A stretch of DNA of 64,000 bases from Pseudomonadota bacterium. Its GTDB lineage: Bacteria > Myxococcota_A > Polyangia > GCA-2747355. A program made the translations under genes and the position numbers. Within the stretch, counting starts at the first letter, position 1. Each line of letters begins with the position of its first letter. Below the pieces are notes generated by a model, which worked only from the letters and a program-made list of their open reading frames with translations, was not told where the DNA came from and ran no database searches. Shown here one piece after another: positions 53,512-62,345 of this stretch. The stretch lies in assembly GCA_016711215.1 (NCBI GenBank), contig JADJTL010000002.1, forward strand, positions 186,001-250,000. The letters are read 5' to 3'.

Positions 53512-56500
53512 TAGGCCGAAGAGCGGATGAGCGCTGCGCGAGGGGCGTACGTCCATCGGGATGCGTATCTTGCCCTGCTGGAAGCTCCACTCCGCCTGAT
53601 ACCAGCCGCCCTCACGTCGCACCTTGGCGCGCCCCATCAGATGCGGCAACGACCAGTCCCCATCGTAGCTGATCTCCTCGCGGAGGCCCGCCCCACCGCG
53701 CACGACGATGCGACTGCGGCCGCCCTGGCCGCGCCACTCGAGCGTCCACAGCTCGGGCGGGCCATTGCGATAGGTCATCGCGCGCCCCTCGACCTCGAGC
53801 ACGATCTCACTGATCTGGTAGCCGGCGCCCGCCGCCAGAATCGCGGGCCGCGGTCGCACCTCGAAGCGCAGCAGTGGGGTCTCGCTGCCAAAGGGGAAGA
53901 GCGCGCGGCTGACCTGCCAGGCGCGGTTGATGAACGCCACCACGGGTGCGGGGACCGTGCCATCGGCGTCGGGCTCGAAGTGATCGCCGCGACGCGGCAG
54001 GCGCTCGCGCAGCTGCGCGTCGTAATAGCTCCAGACGGTGCCCCGGGGCGCGAAGAATTCGATCACGTCCTGCATCAAGGCATCGCGGCCCGAGCGCGCG
54101 AAGGGGTAGCGCCCCGCCAACCGCTCGCTGAAGCCCGCGCATAGCTCGTTGCTGAAGGAGCGACCGGAACGCCCGGCCTGTTCGGCCCGCGCGGTGCTGT
54201 CGGTCATCTGCAGCGGCGCGAAGAAGAGATCCTGTACCAGCCGGCGCAGGCCACCGGGCAGCAAGGCCAACACGCCCTTGGTGACGCGCTGCGCGTCCTC
54301 CAGGACCTTCGGCACCTGCGCGGCCCCGCCGCCGCTCTGCTGCTTGAGCTCGGCCGCGAGGGCCTCGCGCACGGCCTCGAGCTGCTCGAGGTACTGGCGC
54401 AGGCCCGAGACCTGCGCGCGCCCGTCGGCGCCGTCGCCCGGCACCACCAGCTCGTGCAGCGGCCGGAAGGCCTCGCTGACAGGGGTGTCGGCCTCAGCCA
54501 ACGCCCGCCCCGCGACCTTGTCGAGCCCGAGGCGCTGGGCCGAGCTGAGCGCGCGGCCGGCGCGACCGCGGACCAGGCGCGAGGCGCCCCTCAGCGAGGC
54601 GGTGGGCGCGTCGACCAGCGGCAGCTCGGTGTTATGAACGACGGCCGCGAAGAGGTCATCGTAGAGTGCGGGCGGATCGGTCAGCCGTTCGAGCAGGCGC
54701 AGGGCGTCGGCCGCGGTCGAAGGCTGCTGGACCGAAACCCCGCGCAGGAAGCGCTGCCACGCGGCGACGTACTGCTCGAAGTAGCGCTGTCGCAGCCGCG
54801 CCGTGAGGTCCTTTCCCTCCTCCTCGCCGAGCACCCAGGGCTCGACGCCCCCGCCGACGACGGCGCGCTGGGCCAGCCGCGCGCGGATGAAGCGCGACCA
54901 GCCCTGGCGCGTGTAGATGCCCGGCACGTCATATTGCGCGCTGATCACCGTCTGGATGCGGCCACGCAGCAGCTCGCGCAGCTTCAGCGGTTGCAGGCGC
55001 TGCGCCGCCTGGCCGACCATCCGCCGATACTCCGCGTCGCGCGAGCGGAGCGCCTGGCGCGTGTTGCGAATCACCGACTCGTCGCGGTCGAGCCAGCCCG
55101 CGCGCCCGGCCGCCAGCGAGGTCAGGTAGCGGCGGGCGTTGCGCTCGAGCAGCTCACCCTCGCTGGCCACGTCGGGGTGCAGGCGCTTGCGCCACTGCTC
55201 GAGCAGCACGGGCACGGCGAAGTCGAGGTCGAGGCGCTTGCGGTCGGTGACCATCAGATACGCCTTCAGCAGGTCGAAGTCCCGAGGCGTCTCCTTGCTC
55301 GCGGCATCGGCGGCGCTGGCGACATCGACGAGCGTGGCCTCGAGCTCGGTGCCTGCGGGCTCGACGAAGGCGCGCCGCAGGCGCTTGACGAGCACGGCCT
55401 GCGCCGGCGGGAATAAGCGCTCGCCCTGGTAGTAGCCCAGCCGCCAGAGCCACGGCGGGCCATCGCTGGCGTGGTGGCGCAGGAGGTCGACGCGCTCGCC
55501 GAGGCGATCGAGCGCCTGCAGACTGTCGGTGACCTGGCGCGGATCGTCGGGCGTGATGATGCGCGAGCGTTGAGAGAGGTCGACCGTGCTGGAGATCAGC
55601 AGCCGGTTGTTGATGAAGGAGGTGATGGTACCGCCGAGGATCGCGACGGCGGCCAAGAGCGCGAGGCCGAGCGCTGCCAGCCGCACGCGGCCGCGCCGGA
55701 TCAGCCCGGCGGCGGTCATCCCCGCCAGGTCCTTGTCGGGGAAGATCACCCGCGTGAAGACATCGTGGAGGAAGTAGCTCTTCTTCGTGCTCTCGGCCTG
55801 CAGCGCGCCGCCGCTCAGCTCGCGCAGGCCGAGGGCGCGCGTCAGCGCGGTGATCACGCGATCGATCGGGCGCCCCTCCTGCGTGCCGCTGCAGAAGTAG
55901 ACGCCGCGCAGCCGTGGCGTCTCGTGATAGGGGTTGCGGACCAAGAGCTGGCCGACGAAGCTGACGAGCTGGTCGCGAGCGGCGCTGAGCTGCAGCGGAA
56001 ACTGGAAGACGGCGGCGCGTTGCTGCGAGCGTGCGTGGGGCAGCCGCGCCAGACCGCGGCGCCGCAAGCGCTCCGCCAGCAGGTCGAACTCCGCGCGGAA
56101 GGAGCCCTCGACGTCGTCGAGCGCGCTCGGCGCCAGCGTGCAGCCGAGCACCTGCGCGCGCGAGGACTTGGTCAGATCGGCGAAGTACTCGACGAAGCCG
56201 GAGAGCAGGTCGCACTTGGTGAAGAGCACGTAGATCGGCAGCGCGAGCTGCAGCTCCTGCAGGACCTGGTCGATGCGACTGCGGACCTGGGTCGCCAGCT
56301 CCTCGAGCTGATCGGGCTTGGCCGTGATCACGTCGGCCACACTGACGGCGACGATCAGCCCATTGAGCGGGCGGCGACGCCGGTAGCGCCGCAAGAGCCG
56401 CAGGAAGCCGAGCCACTCGTCGAGGTCCTCGTCCTCGGAGGTGTAGCGCCCAGCGGTGTCGAGCAGGATCGCCTGGTCGGAGAACCACCAATCACAGTTG

Positions 56501-56973
56501 CGCGTGCCGCCGACGCCGCGCACGGCCTTGCGCTCACCCGGCGTGAAGGGGAAGTTCAGGCCGGAGCGCAGCAGCGCGGTGCTCTTGCCGGCCGCCGGCG
56601 GCCCGATGATCATGTACCAGGGCAGCGCGTAGAGCGCCGTCCCGCTGCCGCCGCCGCCGAGGCGTGATTTCTTCAGCGCGGCGACCGCGTCGTCGAAGGC
56701 CTGATTCAGGGCGCCGATCTCGGACTGGCGGTCGGGGCGGGCGCTCTGCTGATGCGCGCGTCCCTGCTCGGCGATCGCGCTCTCCAGCCCGCGGGCCGCG
56801 CGGCGGCGCTCGAAGAGGCGCCACACCAGATAGGCCAAGGGCGGCAGGAGCAGCGCAAAGATGATGACGAGGCGCCAGAGCACGCTGGTGATGCCGATCA
56901 GCGGCGCCAGCAGCCAGACCGCCGCGACGACCACGACCAGCAGCAGCTCGAAGAGCAGCACGCGCCAGATCAT
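53491..56973 (-). CDS. tssM: type VI secretion inner-membrane protein TssM (IcmF)
   Basis: 1160 residues from ATG 56973. Two N-terminal TM helices (LLFELLLVVVVAAVWLLAPL; LVIIFALLLPPLAYLVW) are followed by a cytoplasmic NTPase-like domain with Walker A IIGPPAAGKSTALLRSGLNF and DTAGRYTSED, then a third TM near residue 430 (LAALGLALLAAVAILGGTIT) and a long periplasmic part with ImcF-related and DUF1215-like regions. With TssJ and TssL it forms the membrane complex. ATG 56973 is one base past the tssL stop. Its C terminus runs into a 17-bp tandem repeat. Confidence 0.95.
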   Translation of the reverse strand: MIWRVLLFELLLVVVVAAVWLLAPLIGITSVLWRLVIIFALLLPPLAYLVWRLFERRRAARGLESAIAEQGRAHQQSARPDRQSEIGALNQAFDDAVAALKKSRLGGGGSGTALYALPWYMIIGPPAAGKSTALLRSGLNFPFTPGERKAVRGVGGTRNCDWWFSDQAILLDTAGRYTSEDEDLDEWLGFLRLLRRYRRRRPLNGLIVAVSVADVITAKPDQLEELATQVRSRIDQVLQELQLALPIYVLFTKCDLLSGFVEYFADLTKSSRAQVLGCTLAPSALDDVEGSFRAEFDLLAERLRRRGLARLPHARSQQRAAVFQFPLQLSAARDQLVSFVGQLLVRNPYHETPRLRGVYFCSGTQEGRPIDRVITALTRALGLRELSGGALQAESTKKSYFLHDVFTRVIFPDKDLAGMTAAGLIRRGRVRLAALGLALLAAVAILGGTITSFINNRLLISSTVDLSQRSRIITPDDPRQVTDSLQALDRLGERVDLLRHHASDGPPWLWRLGYYQGERLFPPAQAVLVKRLRRAFVEPAGTELEATLVDVASAADAASKETPRDFDLLKAYLMVTDRKRLDLDFAVPVLLEQWRKRLHPDVASEGELLERNARRYLTSLAAGRAGWLDRDESVIRNTRQALRSRDAEYRRMVGQAAQRLQPLKLRELLRGRIQTVISAQYDVPGIYTRQGWSRFIRARLAQRAVVGGGVEPWVLGEEEGKDLTARLRQRYFEQYVAAWQRFLRGVSVQQPSTAADALRLLERLTDPPALYDDLFAAVVHNTELPLVDAPTASLRGASRLVRGRAGRALSSAQRLGLDKVAGRALAEADTPVSEAFRPLHELVVPGDGADGRAQVSGLRQYLEQLEAVREALAAELKQQSGGGAAQVPKVLEDAQRVTKGVLALLPGGLRRLVQDLFFAPLQMTDSTARAEQAGRSGRSFSNELCAGFSERLAGRYPFARSGRDALMQDVIEFFAPRGTVWSYYDAQLRERLPRRGDHFEPDADGTVPAPVVAFINRAWQVSRALFPFGSETPLLRFEVRPRPAILAAGAGYQISEIVLEVEGRAMTYRNGPPELWTLEWRGQGGRSRIVVRGGAGLREEISYDGDWSLPHLMGRAKVRREGGWYQAEWSFQQGKIRIPMDVRPSRSAHPLFGLLTLDCR

Positions 56974-56974
56974 C

Positions 56975-57676
56975 TCAACCTCGCGCCAGGCGCTCGAGCA
57001 GCTCGACCGCATTCGAGCTGCTCCAGGTCACGATCACGTAGAGCACCACGGCCACCAGCAGGGCCAGCCCTACGCCCCCGAGCGCCAGCGGCAGCAGCAG
57101 GCGCTGACGATCACCGATCCCTTCGCGGGTCGCCGGCTCGCCGTGGGGCGAGAGCTTCTTGATGTTGCCGCGCACCACCTCGCGCGCCAGCTCCTCGATG
57201 AAGCGCTCGTGCTCGGTCGGGCTGCCCATGTGGTACTCGCCGCGATAGCCGAGCGCGAGACAGAGGTAGTAGATCTGGAGCGCCGCCGAGCCGCGACGCC
57301 GCAGCTCGGTGAGGCGGCTGAAGAAGCGCACGCCGGCGCGCGTCTCGCCGAAGAGCAGGGCCTGCAGCGGGTTCTGGCCCCAAGCCAGCTTCCCCGGCCA
57401 GTTCGAGTACTGAATCATCTCGTCGAGGAAGGCCGCCATCGCGAAGCGCGTATCCTCGAGATCCTGGACGGCGACGGCCGCCTCGGGCGCGCGGCTGTTG
57501 AGCGACTCGAAGAGCAGGAGCACGCGGCGCCGGAACGACTCGACGTCGGGGAACTCGACGTGGCCACCGGCGACCTGCAAGCCGAGCACGAGAAACTCGG
57601 TACATAGCCCGACGAGCGTCTCGCTGGCATCGTGCTGCTGCCCCGCGCCTCTGCTTGCGCTGTTCATTGCGCTCAT
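56975..57676 (-). CDS. tssL: type VI secretion inner-membrane protein TssL (DotU/IcmH)
   Basis: 233 residues. The cytoplasmic DotU domain has ETLVGLCTEFLVLGLQ near the start, FAMAAFLDEMIQYSNWPG and LFGETRAGVRFFSRLTELR, and LQIYYLCLALGYRGEY, all characteristic. One C-terminal TM helix (LALGGVGLALLVAVVLYVIV) is near residues 195-220. No peptidoglycan-binding OmpA-type extension follows, so anchoring to the wall must come from another subunit. It lies 31 bp after tssK and one base before tssM. Confidence 0.93.
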   Translation of the reverse strand: MSAMNSASRGAGQQHDASETLVGLCTEFLVLGLQVAGGHVEFPDVESFRRRVLLLFESLNSRAPEAAVAVQDLEDTRFAMAAFLDEMIQYSNWPGKLAWGQNPLQALLFGETRAGVRFFSRLTELRRRGSAALQIYYLCLALGYRGEYHMGSPTEHERFIEELAREVVRGNIKKLSPHGEPATREGIGDRQRLLLPLALGGVGLALLVAVVLYVIVTWSSSNAVELLERLARG

Positions 57677-57707
57677 CGCCGACGCAACTCCTTGACCACC
57701 TGCCCGC

Positions 57708-59036
57708 TCAGCCGCCGACCGCGATCAGCTCGAGCTGGACGCGGTCGGGACGCACGGGTTGGTAGATTGCCAGCGTGCCTGCCTGCGCCACCGCATCCCA
57801 GTAGCGCCCCTGTTTCTCCAGGCGCAGGTAGACCATGTGGGCGCGCACGGGCACGGCGGCCGGCGGCGCGAGATCGATGCGCACGGCCACGCCCGGCAGC
57901 GCGGCCTGGACGATGTGGGCGATCTGGTCGACGGAGCCGGCCTTGACGTAGCGCGGCACGTCGTCACGCAGCGTCTCCTCGGGCACGTCGCCGCCAGCGA
58001 CCAGATAGAGCTGCGCCCGGCGCAGGAGCTGCGGATCATCGATCGCCGCGACGAAGAGGCCGGGCTGGGTCTGGTCGAGACGAAGGGTCGTGTAGCGGGC
58101 GGAGACCACCGAACCGAGCAGGCGCAGCACGCGCTCGAGCAGCGGATAGAGCGTGCCCGCGAGCGCCGCGTGATCATAGGGCGGAAGATCGAGCGGGTCG
58201 CTGGCGGCATCGAAGGTGGCGAGCTGACCGGCGAGCGTGGCCAGCGCCAGGTAGAGCGGCTCGGGATGGACCGGGCCGCTGGCATAGTGCATCAGCGTCG
58301 GCAAGGCGCCGTTGACGGTGTGCAGGTACCAGAAGGTCGCCAGGTCGGCGGCCCCGAACTCGACCATGGAGGCCGCTCTGCCGCCGTATTTGGTGACCAA
58401 ATCCTTCTGCTTGGCGGCGAGCGCCGCGACCAACCGCTCGAGCCGGGCGCGCAGCGCCGGCGCCGGCCGCAAGCTCAAGCAGGGCGGTACGTAGAGGTCG
58501 CTCACCACCAACCGCCCAGAGTCGCCCGGCACCAGCTCGGCGAGCTTCAGCGTGACGAAGTTCTGCCGGTTGTCGTGGCCGAAGAGGAGCTGCACGTTGG
58601 GGCGCACATAGTCGATCTCGGTGTCGGCCGCCGTGCGATAGACATCGGCGAGGAGCTGGGCACCACTGAGGTAGCGCGTGCCCGAGGGCGCCTGCTCGGG
58701 GCTCGCGCCGCCGACGTCCTGGCTCGGCACCGCGAGGAAGACCTCGACGCCGCGCGCGACCCGCGCGTCGCCGGCCAGCGTGACCGCGAGACCCTTGAGC
58801 GGTTGGTCGCGATCGATTTCGACCAGGGCCCCGTCGGGTAGCACGGCCCGACAGCGGCTCAGGCGAAAGACGCCGCGCGCCAGCTCGTCGGGGTCGATCT
58901 CCAGCTCGCTGACGCCCCAGCCGTGAGTCGCCACCATCCCGAGCCGCGTGTCGACCAGGCGCTCGTGGTAGGCGTCCATCAGCTGCAGGTGCTGGGGCAT
59001 GATGAACAGCCCCTCTTTCCACATCGGCTTGCGCAT
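57708..59036 (-). CDS. tssK: type VI secretion baseplate-membrane adaptor TssK
   Basis: 442 residues. WKEGLFIMPQHLQLMDAYHE at the N terminus is the TssK signature, followed by GWGVSELEIDPDELARG and FRLSRCRAVLPDGALVEID. The middle has DVYVPP-like SDLYVPPCLSL and the C-terminal head domain ends HMVYLRLEKQGRYWDAV. It docks the baseplate to TssL-TssM. Start ATG 59036 overlaps the tssJ stop as TAATG, so the two are translationally coupled. Confidence 0.95.
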   Translation of the reverse strand: MRKPMWKEGLFIMPQHLQLMDAYHERLVDTRLGMVATHGWGVSELEIDPDELARGVFRLSRCRAVLPDGALVEIDRDQPLKGLAVTLAGDARVARGVEVFLAVPSQDVGGASPEQAPSGTRYLSGAQLLADVYRTAADTEIDYVRPNVQLLFGHDNRQNFVTLKLAELVPGDSGRLVVSDLYVPPCLSLRPAPALRARLERLVAALAAKQKDLVTKYGGRAASMVEFGAADLATFWYLHTVNGALPTLMHYASGPVHPEPLYLALATLAGQLATFDAASDPLDLPPYDHAALAGTLYPLLERVLRLLGSVVSARYTTLRLDQTQPGLFVAAIDDPQLLRRAQLYLVAGGDVPEETLRDDVPRYVKAGSVDQIAHIVQAALPGVAVRIDLAPPAAVPVRAHMVYLRLEKQGRYWDAVAQAGTLAIYQPVRPDRVQLELIAVGG

Positions 59037-59662
59037 TAGGGCTCGCTCGCGGCAGGGACCGCCTCCGGCTCGTTGATCGTGAACCCCTGGAGCTGGGCGT
59101 GCACGATGGTGTGCAGCGCGTCCTTATCAGCGCAGCGGCGGCTCTGGGCACCGAGGTCCACGACGTGCTGCCAGCGCCGGTCGCTGCTCTCGCGGAAGAC
59201 GGCCACCAGCGCGACGTAGGTCGCCTCGCGGTGACTCCTCAGCGGGAAGATCTCAAGCTTACCGGGATAAGCGGTGAACGAGACACTCTGCAGCAGCTCG
59301 CGCCCCAGGGCCTCCGAGGCCCGCTGCCAGACGGTCTCGAAGTCGAGTTGGTCGAAGACCTGCCGATCGCGCAGGAGCAGCACGCGAACCTCGACCGGCA
59401 TCGACTGGCCGTCGGCGTTGGGGTTGAGCTGCTCGCTCGCCTGCAGAAAGATCTCGATCGGTGGCGGCTCGCACGCGCCACCGGGGCCACCACGAGCGCC
59501 GGCACCCTGGAGCTTGCCGAGCACCTCGTCGCCGGAGGGTGGTGTGGGGCGGCAGGACGCGCTGGCCGCCAGGAGCAGGAGCGGCAGCAAGGCGCAGGCA
59601 CCCCGCGCGCCGCAGCCCCGCGACGGCAGTGCAAGGATCGCCGGGTGGCTCGCCGCAGGCAT
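59036..59662 (-). CDS. tssJ: type VI secretion outer-membrane lipoprotein TssJ
   Basis: 208 residues from ATG 59662, which overlaps the stop of the FHA gene (TGATG). A long signal region ends ALLPLLLLAASASC, with Cys as the probable lipidated residue; the position three before the Cys is Ser, so the lipobox is atypical. The mature domain (IEIFLQASEQLNPNADGQSM, PVEVRVLLLRDRQVFDQLDF) is the TssJ transthyretin-like fold, PVEVRVYQL being the usual motif. It anchors the membrane complex in the outer membrane. Longer frames upstream overlap the FHA gene. Confidence 0.9.
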   Translation of the reverse strand: MPAASHPAILALPSRGCGARGACALLPLLLLAASASCRPTPPSGDEVLGKLQGAGARGGPGGACEPPPIEIFLQASEQLNPNADGQSMPVEVRVLLLRDRQVFDQLDFETVWQRASEALGRELLQSVSFTAYPGKLEIFPLRSHREATYVALVAVFRESSDRRWQHVVDLGAQSRRCADKDALHTIVHAQLQGFTINEPEAVPAASEP

Positions 59663-62229
59663 CACGCCTCCACCGTGAAGAGCAGGCGCACGGCGCCAAC
59701 GGCGAACTCCTCGCCGGGCATCACCGTCTGCTGCCCGATTCGTTGTCCCTGATACCATACGCCTCCCTCAGCGCCGAGATCGGCGACGATGCAGCCCTTG
59801 TCCTTGCGCAGCACGACCGCGTGGCGTTCACCCACGCCCTCGCCGCGGATCACGAACGCATTACTCGGGTGGCAGCCGAGGGCGCAGGCGACGCCGTCGC
59901 GCAGCCCCAGCGAACGGCCCTGGTCGAGCCCCGTCAGCACCTCGAGGCGGGCGGCCGCGAGTTGGCGTTGCGGAAAGCGCGCCGCGAGCTTGAAGAGGAA
60001 GCGTCGCGCCCCGACGTTGAAGCTATCGCCGTCGTTGAGCGGCTGGGCGAGGACCTGGCCCTGTGCGCCGCGCAGCTCGACGCGGTAGCCGCGGCTATCG
60101 AGGCAAATGGTGCCCTCGAGTCCCGGCGCGTCCTCGGGCGGCAGCCTGAGCTCGGCGCCGGCCTCGGCGGCCAGCCGGAACCCATTGCCAACGACGATGG
60201 TCGGCATCGTCGGCTGATCGAGGGGCACGATCCACGCGCTGAAGTCGACATCGGTGATCTGCTCGACGGCCAACACGGCGGTCTTGCGGTCGAGCATCCG
60301 GCCGGGCTGCACGCCCTCGGCCGCCAGCGGCTGCACCGCCAGAAAGGGCGCCGCGCCGGCGGGCGCAGGCGCCGACGCGGGTAGCGGTGCCGCGGGCGCA
60401 GGGGCCGGCGCTGGCGCCGGCGCCATGAGGGGCGCGCCGTAACCGGGGACGGCCGCGGGCCGCGCGAGGGCGGGCGCGGGCGCTGCATGGGCGACGCGGC
60501 GCAGGTAGTCCTCGGGGTCGGGTAGGCGCAAGGCGGGCCCGTGACCCTGCTCGGCGAGGGGCGGCCCCGCGGAGCCGTCGGGATCGGGGAGCGGCAGGCG
60601 AAAGCCGCCAAAGGCGCCCTGCGACGACGGTGAGTGGAGCGACGGCGCGGGCAACGCCGCCTCGGCGGGGAAGGCCTCGGGCGCTGGGCGCTCGGCGGCG
60701 ACCGGCGCCGCGGCGGGCGGCGCCAGCACCACCAGGCCACTATTCGGTGCGTGCGCCGGGGCGGAGCCCCAGGTCGGCGGCTGTGCCTGCGCCGCGCCGT
60801 ATTCCGAGAGCGGGCTGGCCGCCGGAGCGAGCGGCCCAGCGGCCAGGGCGGCGCTCGCCGTCCGGCGCTCTACCGAGCGGTCACCCGCGGCGAAGAGCAG
60901 GTCGATGTTGCGCCGCGCCGCACCCGGGTCGAAGGCAGCGGGTGCCTGGCCCGGCAGCGGTCGGGCACGGCTTTGCTCCCGTGCGGCCATGCCGCGCGGG
61001 TCGAGAGGCTCAGCCGACGCTGCTGGCGCCTGCAGCGGGCCGAGGTCGACGGGCGCGGCGAAGCGGTGGCGCGACGCGCGCGACGCGTCCTCGTCGGCAC
61101 CCACGCCGCCGCCGGCGAGCTCGTCCTCGTCACGCTCATCATCCTCGTCGTCGGCGTCGTCGCTGCGCGCCGCTGCCACGCGCTGCGGTAGGGCGCGCGC
61201 CGCGCGCCAGCGCAGCACCCACCAGGTCCCGACGGTGCCGCCGAGGAGCACGATGGCGATGATCGCGAAGACCAACCACGCCGCCCGCCGCCCGGGCGCC
61301 GCCTCGTCGACCATCGCGAAGGCCGCGAGCTCGGCGGAGACGATATTCGAGCCCTCGCCACCTTCCAGCTCGAGCTGGAAGTCGTGCAGCTTGCCGTCGA
61401 AGATCTTGGGCAAGCTGAAGCTCAGCACCTGCTGATTCAGCAGTTGATCACCGACCGCGTCGAAGGCCTGCACCACGCCGGCGGGATCCTTGGCCTCGCG
61501 GAAGGTGCCAGCGCCGGTGCGGCTGAGCTCGAAGAGGGTGCGCAGCCGCGCTGGCTCGAGCGGCGCGTAGCCGATGCTATGAACCGAGACCCCCTTGTCC
61601 TTGGCGCGCGCGCCCAGCTCGGCGAAGACCGCGAAATCGAGATTCGCCGTCAAGCCGTCGGAGAGCAGCACGAGCGCCCGCGCCTCGCTTCCCTTCGTCT
61701 GGGTCAGTCCCTCCAGCGCGTCGCGCACGGCGTCGGGTAGCTGGATCTCGACGGCATCCTCGCGGATACGCAGGTCGTCGAGCGCGCGCTTGACCTCCGC
61801 CGGGGGCGCGGGCCGCACGTCCTGCACCACGACATCGGTGAAGGCGACCAAGCCCACCTTGGAGCCCGCCGGCAGCGCGTCGATGAAGCGCTTGCCGCCC
61901 TCGACCGCCTCCGTCAGCACGTCGCGCAGCGTGGGCGAGACCTGAATCACCAGCGTGGCGACGATGGGCTCGTTGAGCTCGCCGAAGCGCCGGGCCTTCG
62001 ACGGACTGCTCTGCGGCAGGCCATCGACCAGCAGGCGGTAGCTCTTCCGTTGGCGGTCGGTGATCGCCGCGCCGGTGCTGTCGAGGTCGCTGACGTAGAG
62101 CTGAAGCGCGGGGGGCTTACGCGCGTCGAGCCGATCGACGCGCAAGGTGGGCCGCGCGCGCACCTGCGCGCCAGCGACGCCGTCGAAGCCGACGGTCGCG
62201 AGCAGAAGCCCCACCAGCGCCGCGCGCAT
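59662..62229 (-). CDS. VWA-TM-FHA protein of the type VI locus
   Basis: 855 residues from ATG 62229 (GGAGGG ten bases upstream; TTG 62238 is also in frame). A signal peptide (RAALVGLLLATVGFDGVAGA) leads to an extracytoplasmic von Willebrand A domain at about 90-290: VATLVIQVSPTLRDV, GSKVGLVAFTD, ALVLLSDGLT. The MIDAS DxSxS motif reads QVSPT, so metal binding may be lost. One TM helix (AAWLVFAIIAIVLLGGTVG) lies near residue 335, then an Asp/Glu run and a 250-residue Pro/Ala-rich linker, and two beta-rich parts at the C terminus; the last is FHA-like (LGCHPSNAFVIRGEGVGERH, IVADLGAEGGVWYQGQRI). FHA domains bind phosphothreonine; here that domain would be cytoplasmic. It is coupled to tssJ. Confidence 0.85.
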   Translation of the reverse strand: MRAALVGLLLATVGFDGVAGAQVRARPTLRVDRLDARKPPALQLYVSDLDSTGAAITDRQRKSYRLLVDGLPQSSPSKARRFGELNEPIVATLVIQVSPTLRDVLTEAVEGGKRFIDALPAGSKVGLVAFTDVVVQDVRPAPPAEVKRALDDLRIREDAVEIQLPDAVRDALEGLTQTKGSEARALVLLSDGLTANLDFAVFAELGARAKDKGVSVHSIGYAPLEPARLRTLFELSRTGAGTFREAKDPAGVVQAFDAVGDQLLNQQVLSFSLPKIFDGKLHDFQLELEGGEGSNIVSAELAAFAMVDEAAPGRRAAWLVFAIIAIVLLGGTVGTWWVLRWRAARALPQRVAAARSDDADDEDDERDEDELAGGGVGADEDASRASRHRFAAPVDLGPLQAPAASAEPLDPRGMAAREQSRARPLPGQAPAAFDPGAARRNIDLLFAAGDRSVERRTASAALAAGPLAPAASPLSEYGAAQAQPPTWGSAPAHAPNSGLVVLAPPAAAPVAAERPAPEAFPAEAALPAPSLHSPSSQGAFGGFRLPLPDPDGSAGPPLAEQGHGPALRLPDPEDYLRRVAHAAPAPALARPAAVPGYGAPLMAPAPAPAPAPAAPLPASAPAPAGAAPFLAVQPLAAEGVQPGRMLDRKTAVLAVEQITDVDFSAWIVPLDQPTMPTIVVGNGFRLAAEAGAELRLPPEDAPGLEGTICLDSRGYRVELRGAQGQVLAQPLNDGDSFNVGARRFLFKLAARFPQRQLAAARLEVLTGLDQGRSLGLRDGVACALGCHPSNAFVIRGEGVGERHAVVLRKDKGCIVADLGAEGGVWYQGQRIGQQTVMPGEEFAVGAVRLLFTVEA

Positions 62230-62345
62230 CTGCCGCAATCCCTCCCCGTCAGCCGCGCCCAGCGGCAGCCCCGCGGGCGCGCCCGGCGGCTATGGTAATG
62301 GACTTCGGCGCACCGGCGCCAGCCAGCGCCCGCGCGGGCCTGGCT

